Source: Gemmatimonadales bacterium UBA1120 (GTDB lineage: Bacteria > Gemmatimonadota > Gemmatimonadetes > Longimicrobiales > Gaopeijiaceae). From it: a stretch of DNA of 5,855 bases. Positions 1 through 5,464 of this stretch are shown here, piece after piece; within the stretch, counting starts at the first letter, position 1; every line of letters begins with the position of its first letter. The stretch spans positions 10,925 through 16,779 of the forward strand of contig DCAZ01000036.1 in the NCBI GenBank assembly GCA_002313925.1, written 5' to 3'. Under the pieces are notes generated by a model. The model did no database searches and was not told where the DNA came from. It saw only the letters and a program-made list of their open reading frames with translations. The position numbers and the translations under genes are program-made.

Positions 1-759
1 ATTGAGGAGATCCTTGAGCTTTCTCAGGTCGAGAGCATTACATCGGGTATCGGTGAATCGCTTATGGCTAGCGTTTCCGCTCTCGCGGGTGACTTGTCTT
101 CAGATGAGCAGAACCGGCTCCGTTCCGCCATCTCTAGCGGGTTCATCCAAGGTGATCTTCACTCAGACATAGTCGAGTTTATGACTGCGGAAGCAGAAAA
201 CGATGTGGTAGAAACAGTTCTGGATAGGTTGCGAACTGGAGCAACTGCTGAGATCAAAAGAATTGAGAGCGCATATAACCCTTCCCGAAGCCTTGAGGAA
301 TATGCAGCAGGTCTGGAGGCGTCGATGCCTTCGGGTGAACGACTCAATTTGGCTGCTCGTTGGGCGGCCGCTCGGTCCACTGGAGATTTTTATATTATCC
401 TCGACGAAGCTGAACGAGAGACCACGCATGAGTTGTTGAAAGCACTCCGAGGTGACGCTCCTGCCTTCGTCCCACTCTCTCGCACTGAATACCAAAGAGA
501 ACACGAGAACCAGACGGGGATGGCAGTTCTATCACTCCTTTACCGCTTTGAAACAGTTTCCAACAAGCTTCTCAGAGAAGCCATCGCTGAGTACGAATCG
601 GAATCAGGACAGTGGTATGTCGAGAGTTACACATTTGGGATTGTCGAGGCTTTGTGGCTAGCTGGTCAGCGTGCAGCTCGTCAATTGTCAGGAGTGGGTG
701 TGATGGTCGAGTTACTGGCTAACCCTCCAGCACCTTCAAGAGTTCTCCCAAGAGCTTAG
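1..759 (+). CDS. Uncharacterised helical protein, 5'-truncated by the window edge
   Basis: The frame is open from the first base to a TAG at 757-759, giving 252 visible residues. An ATG at 64 exists, but the residues before it (IEEILELSQVESITSGIG) look like genuine coding sequence, so the true start probably lies upstream of the window. The visible protein is rich in Leu, Ala, Glu and Arg and looks almost entirely alpha-helical. It has no transmembrane segment and no metal or nucleotide motif I recognise. An opening 'LLELS'-like helix, followed by Phe-containing helices and a repeated 'IKRIE..YNPSRSLEEY' style, resembles uncharacterised exported proteins loosely related to DUF2059. That is an impression only, and any signal peptide would be outside the window. 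The last 14 codons or so overlap the 3' end of the convergent phosphatase gene. Function is unknown. I am confident that it is coding, but not of the family. Confidence 0.75.
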   Translation: MEEILELSQVESITSGIGESLMASVSALAGDLSSDEQNRLRSAISSGFIQGDLHSDIVEFMTAEAENDVVETVLDRLRTGATAEIKRIESAYNPSRSLEEYAAGLEASMPSGERLNLAARWAAARSTGDFYIILDEAERETTHELLKALRGDAPAFVPLSRTEYQREHENQTGMAVLSLLYRFETVSNKLLREAIAEYESESGQWYVESYTFGIVEALWLAGQRAARQLSGVGVMVELLANPPAPSRVLPRA

Positions 760-1522
760 GACTGTTAGCACAACATACCGGACCTGGACCAAGTCCCAAC
801 TCGCTCCCATCGGGTCGGGCAACTGCTCCACCCGCTTCCCGAACGAGGATGAGTCCGGCCGCGAAATCCCACGGCATAAGTATCTTTTCCCAGAACACAT
901 CAAGCGAGCCCTGGGCTAGATAGCAGAGGTCAAGTGCCGCTGATCCCCCTCGGCGTATGCCAGAAGTAGCTCGCAGTACGCGGTCAAACTCCTCTAGGTA
1001 CTCAGGGAGGACGTCCAATAGCTTAAAGGGGAAACCTGTACCAGCCATTGAGTGAATAAGCTGATGCTCCTCTGACACTGAGATCGGCTTGCCATTTTTG
1101 AAAGCGCCAATGCCTTCTGCAGCCCACCATCGTTCTCCGCTGGGAGCGCTTGTTACGGCACCCACGACTGGTCGGCCATCGACAGCTAAGGCAATTGAGG
1201 AGCAATAATATGGATGGTTGTGCAAGAAATTGGTTGTCCCATCCAGAGGATCCACGATCCAAAGAGGACGACCGTCCCACCGAGCTAATTGGTCTTGGAG
1301 GGACTCATCACTCTCTTCAGCGAGAATAAGGTGGTTAGGGTGATACTCCTCGATCACCGATATAGCAGCTTTTTGAGCTGCTAAGTCAGTCTGGGAGACG
1401 TAGTCGGCGCGAGATTTCATTGAAGCTTCACCCACGAGGACTTTGCCTGCATCCTGTCGGTGAACGGCAGCAGCGGCATCAGCCGCGGCCCGAGCAGTCC
1501 TCAGTAGTGGGTCGAGTTCGAT
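719..1522 (-). CDS. Inositol monophosphatase family protein (SuhB/IMPase-like)
   Basis: This is a Mg2+-dependent phosphatase of the IMPase/FIG superfamily, expected to act in the cytosol on inositol-1-phosphate or a related sugar or nucleotide phosphate. Three metal-site signatures are intact: the glutamate motif LAEESDE, the DPLDGTTNF motif with its metal-binding aspartates, and WDFAAGLILVREAGG near the C-terminus. The stop is TAG at 719-721. The only canonical in-frame start is GTG at 1433-1435, which gives 238 residues but drops the first helix. The frame continues upstream into typical family sequence (IELDPLLRTARAAADAAAA). An ATC at 1520-1522, five bases after GGAGAG, would give 267 residues, the usual family length, so the feature is drawn from there. 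The frame is closed by a stop at 1577-1579. The gene is divergent from trpS and convergent with the gene at 1-759. Family is certain; substrate and exact start are not. Confidence 0.88.
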   Translation of the reverse strand: MELDPLLRTARAAADAAAAVHRQDAGKVLVGEASMKSRADYVSQTDLAAQKAAISVIEEYHPNHLILAEESDESLQDQLARWDGRPLWIVDPLDGTTNFLHNHPYYCSSIALAVDGRPVVGAVTSAPSGERWWAAEGIGAFKNGKPISVSEEHQLIHSMAGTGFPFKLLDVLPEYLEEFDRVLRATSGIRRGGSAALDLCYLAQGSLDVFWEKILMPWDFAAGLILVREAGGAVARPDGSELGLGPGPVCCANSPKLLGELLKVLEG

Positions 1523-1527
1523 GTTCG

Positions 1528-1533
1528 CTCTCC
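1528..1533 (-). promoter_or_regulatory. Ribosome binding site supporting a non-canonical ATC start
   Basis: On the minus strand, GGAGAG sits five bases (CGAAC) before the in-frame ATC at 1522-1520, exactly where IMPase proteins usually begin. The downstream GTG at 1435 has only a weak AGG-type match about a dozen bases before it. This is the evidence for placing the start at ATC; it does not prove that ATC is used. Confidence 0.45.
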
Positions 1534-1560
1534 GTTTCGGATTCTTAAATCTCCTCTCGG

Positions 1561-1596
1561 GACTGTAGCAGTCCAGCTAGAGCACGCTAAGTTAGC
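1561..1596. repeat. Two short inverted repeats in the divergent phosphatase/trpS intergenic region
   Basis: GACTG-TAG-CAGTC lies at 1561-1573 and GCTAA-G-TTAGC at 1586-1596. Both are perfect, with five-base arms, and lie in the 128 bp between the phosphatase start and trpS. An AT-rich stretch follows at 1611-1627 and could hold promoter -10 elements for one or both directions, but I see no convincing -35/-10 pair. The repeats could be operator half-sites for a regulator. Repeats this short also arise by chance, so this is weak. Confidence 0.25.
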
Positions 1597-1650
1597 ATGC
1601 CGTCGCTTGCGAGAAATAAATAGTATTCCAGTTCTCCAGTCCTTTGAGGC

Positions 1651-2670
1651 ATGACAGAGATCCAACAAAATACACTTAAGAAGAGAATTTTCAGCGGGAT
1701 GCAGCCTTCCGGGGAAGCTCATCTTGGAAACTATCTTGGGGCTTTACGCCGTTGGGTTGGCATGCAAGATGAATACGATTGTGTGTGGTGTATCGTCGAT
1801 GATCACGCAATCACCTCGGGAGGTGATCCTGCTGAGATGCCAAGCAGTGTTTTTGATCTTGCAGTCTCTTTCCTAGCCGTCGGACTTGATCCTGAACGCT
1901 CAACGATATTCGTACAGTCGGATGTGCACGAGCACACTGAGTTGGCATGGCTCTTCAATGCAGTCACACCCGTGGGTGATCTCGAGCGGATGACACAGTA
2001 CAAGGACAAGGCCCAGCACTTTGAGTCGATTCCCGCGGGGATTCTGAATTATCCGATCCTACAGGCTGCGGATATCCTGCTCTACAAGGCGAATGCGGTC
2101 CCGGTAGGTGAGGATCAGCGGCAACACCTTGAATTGACGCGTGAGGTCGCTCGAAAATTCAACGCCCGATACGGGGAGACATTTCCGATCACCGAGCCGC
2201 TGATTGGGGAGGACGTAGGCCGTATTCTAGGGCTCGACGGAAACGCTAAGATGAGCAAGTCTCTAGGTAATACAGTCGGGATCTTAGCGGATCCCGACGA
2301 TGTATGGGATAAAGTCCGTACCGCAGTGACCGACCCTCAGCGGGTGAGGCGAGACGATCCGGGGCGCCCTGAAGTGTGTAACGTATTCGCCCTTCATCGA
2401 TTTTTCACTGAAGAAAATGCTAGAGAAGAGATAGAGGCCGGTTGCCGTTCAGCAGACTTAGGATGTGTTGATTGTAAGCGCATTCTTTCTGGCAATATTG
2501 CAACGTCTTTCGCCCCATATCGTGAGCGAGCTACTCACTACAGAGAACATCCCAGTGAAGTACGAGATGTCCTCGACCAGGGTGCTGAAAAGGCTCAAAA
2601 GATTGCGTCTGAGACAATGCAGGAGGTACGGCGCAAGATGGGACTAAACTGGAGAAATGCTATTCCTTAG
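1651..2670 (+). CDS. trpS: Tryptophanyl-tRNA synthetase (TrpRS)
   Basis: This class I aminoacyl-tRNA synthetase charges tRNA-Trp with tryptophan using ATP, in the cytosol. It has 339 residues, a normal bacterial length. The HIGH-equivalent motif PSGEAHLGN is at residues 19-27 and KMSKS is at 200-204. Family blocks GDLERMTQYKDKAQ and PVGEDQRQHLELTRE are intact. The start must lie before KKRIFSG at residue 10, and ATG at 1651 is the only candidate. Its upstream GAGG (1646-1649) is just one base away, too close for a normal Shine-Dalgarno, so initiation may be weak or SD-independent. Cysteines C243, C265, C272 and C275 form C-x21-C-x6-C-x2-C, very like the [4Fe-4S] cysteine set described for Thermotoga maritima TrpRS. 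No T-box or trp attenuator is visible upstream. The gene is divergent from the phosphatase and followed by 117-132 bp before the aldolase. Confidence 0.97.
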   Translation: MTEIQQNTLKKRIFSGMQPSGEAHLGNYLGALRRWVGMQDEYDCVWCIVDDHAITSGGDPAEMPSSVFDLAVSFLAVGLDPERSTIFVQSDVHEHTELAWLFNAVTPVGDLERMTQYKDKAQHFESIPAGILNYPILQAADILLYKANAVPVGEDQRQHLELTREVARKFNARYGETFPITEPLIGEDVGRILGLDGNAKMSKSLGNTVGILADPDDVWDKVRTAVTDPQRVRRDDPGRPEVCNVFALHRFFTEENAREEIEAGCRSADLGCVDCKRILSGNIATSFAPYRERATHYREHPSEVRDVLDQGAEKAQKIASETMQEVRRKMGLNWRNAIP

Positions 2671-2693
2671 ATATCGGCTTGAGCTGGGCCTGC

Positions 2694-2721
2694 TTGCCAC
2701 GATAATTATCAGAGCTATTTA
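2694..2721 (+). promoter_or_regulatory. Possible promoter for the aldolase gene
   Basis: TTGCCA at 2694-2699 matches five of six bases of the sigma70 -35 consensus. An AT-rich TATTTA follows at 2716-2721 after a 16-base spacer, but matches the -10 consensus poorly. A perfect palindrome, GATAATTATC at 2701-2710, fills the spacer, where a repressor could bind. No trpS terminator is evident in this gap, so read-through from trpS is equally possible. Confidence 0.25.
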
Positions 2722-2790
2722 TTTTGATGGTTCCGGTGTTTCAGTGGGCTTTCCGGGGCTTTTACATCATCGAATAAAATCAAGCAAATG

Positions 2791-2796
2791 AAGGAG
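2791..2796 (+). promoter_or_regulatory. Shine-Dalgarno AAGGAG pointing to a TTG start
   Basis: AAGGAG lies six bases before the in-frame TTG at 2803-2805. The ATG at 2788 is immediately upstream of this site and has no ribosome binding site of its own. The arrangement favours TTG as the real start of the aldolase gene, removing five residues from the ATG-based model. Confidence 0.6.
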
Positions 2797-2802
2797 CCAA
2801 AC

Positions 2803-3726
2803 TTGGCGCACGAAGAATCGGTGAAGCTTGAAGGAACATTCTTACCGGTTACAACACCCTTCAATCCGGTTACGGGGGATGTCGACTATGCAGCCTTTGG
2901 AGCTAACCTGCGCAGGTGGTTTGGCAGCCCTATTCGCGGAATCCTGATTGCTGGGTCCACCGGAGAATCAGTCTTTCTAGATGAAGGCGAGCGGTCCAAG
3001 CTTATTGAGGAAGCTCGTGCGGTCGTACCTGATGAGGCGCTCGTTATCGCAGGTACCGGGTCTGAAGCAACCCGTCACACGATTCAACTGACTCAGCAAG
3101 CGGCTGATGCAGGGGCGGACGCAGTTCTCGTAAGTCCTCCGGCTTACTTCAAGGGCGCGATGACCCAGGAAACACTCATAAGTCATTACGGGGCCGTGGC
3201 TGATGCTTCGCCCGTGCCTGTGCTGATCTATCAGGTGCCTCTCAGGCTCAGTACGATCGAATTTTCTACAGGCCTGGTCGCTACCCTCTCAGACCATCCA
3301 AATATCATTGGGATTAAGGACTCACGAGGGGAGATTGGCTTATTAGTCGAGCTTGTGGAGCAAAGTGCTGACGGGTTCCAAGTGCTCACGGGTAATGGTT
3401 CGGTACTATATCCCGCCCTAGGGATTGGGGCGGTGGGAGGAATTGTTGCTGTTGGTCTGATGGCGGCTGATCAGGCAGCTAATATCTCAGTAGCATTTCG
3501 GGAAGGGCGACTTGAAGAGGCGGAACGGCTTCAAGAGCAGATAGCATCCGTAAACCAAAGTATCGTAGCAGGTATGGGCGTTCCTGGTATCAAAGCAGCT
3601 CTAGACTTATTGGGTTTCTCCGGTGGAGGTCCAAGGCCCCCACTGACACCGGTTTCTGAGCTGAGAATTGAAGAAGTTAAGGGGATTCTAGAGACTGCAG
3701 ATTTGTTGGAATGTGTCGGAGTTTGA
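2803..3726 (+). CDS. Dihydrodipicolinate synthase family aldolase (HOGA-like)
   Basis: This is a class I, Schiff-base TIM-barrel enzyme of the DapA/NanA/HOGA superfamily, 307 residues from TTG 2803 or 312 from ATG 2788; TTG is preferred because AAGGAG precedes it at good spacing. Using ATG numbering, the substrate carboxylate loop GSTGES is at 56-61, the catalytic Tyr of YQVP is Y148, and the Schiff-base lysine in GIKDS is K177. The LTGNGS and ALGIGAVGG blocks follow. The block HYGAVADASPVPVLIYQVP, the KDS (rather than KEA) after the lysine, and the C-terminal GVPGIKAALDLLGFSGG resemble 4-hydroxy-2-oxoglutarate aldolase (HOGA1) more than true DapA. The likely activity is cleavage or condensation of a 2-oxo acid with pyruvate as donor or product. 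DapA or another keto-acid lyase cannot be excluded, and neighbours give no pathway hint. A terminator follows at 3819-3853. Confidence 0.9.
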   Translation: MAHEESVKLEGTFLPVTTPFNPVTGDVDYAAFGANLRRWFGSPIRGILIAGSTGESVFLDEGERSKLIEEARAVVPDEALVIAGTGSEATRHTIQLTQQAADAGADAVLVSPPAYFKGAMTQETLISHYGAVADASPVPVLIYQVPLRLSTIEFSTGLVATLSDHPNIIGIKDSRGEIGLLVELVEQSADGFQVLTGNGSVLYPALGIGAVGGIVAVGLMAADQAANISVAFREGRLEEAERLQEQIASVNQSIVAGMGVPGIKAALDLLGFSGGGPRPPLTPVSELRIEEVKGILETADLLECVGV

Positions 3727-3767
3727 ACTGAGCTCAACTACCCTTTACGGTGCAGGATCTAGGTGCG

Positions 3768-3796
3768 TTGACACCCCCTAGAGTCGCCCCTAGCTT
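3768..3796 (+). promoter_or_regulatory. Candidate sigma70 promoter upstream of purA
   Basis: A perfect -35 hexamer TTGACA (3768-3773) is followed, after exactly 17 bases, by TAGCTT (3791-3796). The latter keeps the T1, A2 and T6 bases that matter most in a -10 box. Transcription would begin near the A-rich 3802-3804, upstream of the terminator at 3819-3853 and about 100 bases before purA. The direct repeat CCCCTAG (3775-3781 and 3787-3793) lies in the spacer and into the -10 box. The -10 is weak, so confidence is moderate at best. Confidence 0.4.
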
Positions 3797-3818
3797 TTCC
3801 CAAAGGACGCACTAGCCA

Positions 3819-3853
3819 ACGGGCTTACCCCACATGGGGCGAGCCCGTTTTTT
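3819..3853 (+). terminator. Intrinsic (Rho-independent) terminator
   Basis: ACGGGCT (3819-3825) pairs with AGCCCGT (3842-3848), and CCCC (3828-3831) pairs with GGGG (3836-3839), closing an ACAT loop. One T-G wobble and one mismatch separate the two helices. A T run continues to 3853. It lies 93 bp after the aldolase stop and 46 bp before purA, so it most simply ends the aldolase transcript. It could also act as a purA leader attenuator if the promoter at 3768 is used. Confidence 0.88.
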
Positions 3854-3899
3854 CATAGCTTTGTGTCCCAAAAACTCTCGATTCCATCGTTGAGGAAGC

Positions 3900-5189
3900 A
3901 TGGCTGCTCAAGGGTCTTGCACGGTAATAGTCGGTTGCCAGTGGGGTGATGAAGGCAAAGGGAAGATTGTGGATGTTCTCGCGGAAGGCGTGGACATCGT
4001 GGCACGGTACCAGGGAGGCGCGAACGCAGGGCACACAGTGCATGTTGGGGAGGATGAGTTTGTGCTTCATCAGATTCCTTCTGGTATCCTGCACGAGGGG
4101 AAGAAATGCCTCCTCGGGAACGGTGTGGTACTCGACATTCGACAGTTCTTTGAGGAATACGACGCTCTTATAGCGCGAGGTGTTGACCTTCGCGGTCGTG
4201 TAGGTGTCAGTAATCGGGCTCAATTACTTTTCCCATATCATCGACTGTTAGATAATGCAGCAGAAGATTCCGCTGCTCAGAAAATTGGGACAACGGGGAG
4301 GGGAATTGGTCCAGCTTATGAGGACAAAGCCGGCCGCAGGGGGGTTCGGGTTGCTGACCTAGGAAATACGGAAAAGCTTCAAGAGAGAGTCCACATAGCC
4401 CAAGACCGCATTTGTCGGCGGGTAGAGCAGCTAGGGGCAGTGGTTACTGAACAGCTTGATATGGAGATGGCAGAAGCCTTGGCGTTAGGAGACCGACTCT
4501 TGGCGCTCGGAACGGATGTTGGGAGGGACATCTCCCGCGCGCTCTTAGATGGTAGAAGGGTGCTTCTCGAGGGTGCGCAGGGTACGGCCTTGGATCTCGA
4601 CCATGGAACGTATCCATTTGTTACCTCATCTAATACGACGGCAGCAGCAGCAGCGACCGGTACTGGAATAGGCCCCACTTCGATTGATACAGTGGTTGGG
4701 GTGGTGAAGGCGTATACTACTCGTGTGGGCGAGGGGCCATTCCCAACCGCATGTGATCCGAAAATGGATGAACATATCCGGGCACTTGGCGGCGAATTTG
4801 GAGCTACTACGGGGAGGCCCAGGCGATGCGGTTGGTTCGATTCCGTGCTCGCACGTTTCGCCGCGCAGGTCAACGGACTTACTGGCCTCGCAGTAACGAA
4901 GTTGGATGTGCTCGACACCATACCGGAACTTCAGGTAGCGACAGGATATCGCATGCCAGATGGGACCGTGACAGATGATTTCCCTGCTGATACCTGGTCT
5001 CTTTCCGGTGTTGAGCCAGTCTACCAGACCTTGCCAGGCTGGGAACAGTCAACGTGTGAGGTGCGTAAGCTCGAGAACCTTCCCGCTAATGCTCGGGCAT
5101 ACTTGGACCGGGTCGCAGAGCTGGCGAACGCACCGGTCCACTGGATCTCCGTTGGGAGCAAGCGCAGCCAAATCATTGAAGTGGCTTGA
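3900..5189 (+). CDS. purA: Adenylosuccinate synthetase
   Basis: PurA joins IMP and aspartate using GTP to make adenylosuccinate, the first committed step to AMP; it is a cytosolic homodimer. Its 429 residues are the normal length. The GTP-binding loop GDEGKGK is at 16-22, with catalytic Asp at 17, and GGANAGHTV at 39-47 contains the catalytic His at 45. Also intact are TTGRGIGPAYEDK, LEGAQGTALDLDHGTYPF, VKAYTTRVGEGPFPT, TGRPRRCGWFD and TKLDVLD. ATG 3900 is preceded by GAGG at 3892-3895, four bases away, and directly opens the conserved N-terminus. Residues 248-252 are five alanines encoded by (GCA)4GCG, where the family normally has Ala-Gly-Gly-X-Ala after SSNTT. The C-terminal GSKR replaces the common GPDR but keeps the Arg. 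It lies 46 bp after an intrinsic terminator, with a candidate promoter on the far side of it. No purine riboswitch is visible. Confidence 0.98.
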   Translation: MAAQGSCTVIVGCQWGDEGKGKIVDVLAEGVDIVARYQGGANAGHTVHVGEDEFVLHQIPSGILHEGKKCLLGNGVVLDIRQFFEEYDALIARGVDLRGRVGVSNRAQLLFPYHRLLDNAAEDSAAQKIGTTGRGIGPAYEDKAGRRGVRVADLGNTEKLQERVHIAQDRICRRVEQLGAVVTEQLDMEMAEALALGDRLLALGTDVGRDISRALLDGRRVLLEGAQGTALDLDHGTYPFVTSSNTTAAAAATGTGIGPTSIDTVVGVVKAYTTRVGEGPFPTACDPKMDEHIRALGGEFGATTGRPRRCGWFDSVLARFAAQVNGLTGLAVTKLDVLDTIPELQVATGYRMPDGTVTDDFPADTWSLSGVEPVYQTLPGWEQSTCEVRKLENLPANARAYLDRVAELANAPVHWISVGSKRSQIIEVA

Positions 5190-5464
5190 CCCACCTGATT
5201 TTAGGTTCTGCAGTTCACGGGGATAAAGAAATTTATTGAGCGGATGAAGTCGGAAATGACTATTCTAGAAAAGGTTCAGAGCAGTATGATGCCTCTTCAA
5301 GGGCTGCTAGAAAGTGAGCAGGTTAGGCACATGTTTATTGATTATCGCTGTACAGCCAACCACTACTCTTTTATCCTTGGCCTCCGCTCTGTTCGGGGCT
5401 TAACATCTCCGAGACCGTACTCGCGAACGCGGGACGGTTGGCGCACCCTATAACACCCAAGAAG
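5190..5464. other. Non-coding gap between purA and rpsP, with potential rpsP leader hairpins
   Basis: No tRNA, signal recognition particle RNA or clear terminator is recognisable in these 275 bp. TATGAT at 5285-5290 is a good -10 match, but its -35 position is poor. GCTGTACAGC at 5347-5356 is a perfect palindrome. Two plausible stem-loops lie nearer rpsP: C5382-G5386 with C5394-G5398 (one G-T wobble), and ACCGT 5414-5418 with ACGGT 5434-5438, the latter enclosing CGC/GCG (5422-5424/5429-5431) with a GAAC loop. The second ends 26 bases before the rpsP ATG. A 69-codon open frame (5244-5453) has no convincing ribosome binding site and is probably not a gene. Confidence 0.4.

Noticed and set aside
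163..504. Minus-strand open frames of 73 and 113 codons inside the first gene
   Set aside because: They are antisense shadows with no ribosome binding site or family resemblance; the plus-strand frame has coherent helical protein character throughout.
1523..1650. T-box or trp attenuator ahead of trpS
   Set aside because: I find no T-box sequence, terminator hairpin or Trp-rich leader peptide in the gap.
2701..2710. Perfect palindrome GATAATTATC
   Set aside because: As a standalone signal it is not significant: several 10-base palindromes are expected by chance in a window of this size. It is mentioned only for its place in a possible promoter spacer.
3759..3793. Three CTAG tetranucleotides in 35 bases
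   Set aside because: CTAG is rare in many genomes, but here it recurs throughout the window, including inside genes, so the cluster is not striking.
3825..4223. 132-codon minus-strand open frame over the terminator and purA start
   Set aside because: It spans a terminator hairpin and the conserved PurA GTP-binding loop in antisense, with no family signal.
4379..4921. 180-codon open frame on the minus strand inside purA
   Set aside because: It is antisense to highly conserved PurA codons; its Ser/Thr/Pro/Ala-rich composition is a mirror of the purA reading frame.
5347..5356. Perfect palindrome GCTGTACAGC
   Set aside because: Same chance argument; no second copy or conserved neighbour supports an operator.
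5244..5453. 69-codon open frame between purA and rpsP
   Set aside because: It has no usable ribosome binding site, no recognisable domain, and its second half covers the hairpins before rpsP. A chance frame in non-coding DNA explains it.
5449..5454. TATAAC as an rpsP -10 box
   Set aside because: It lies only about ten bases before the ATG and has no -35 match at suitable spacing.
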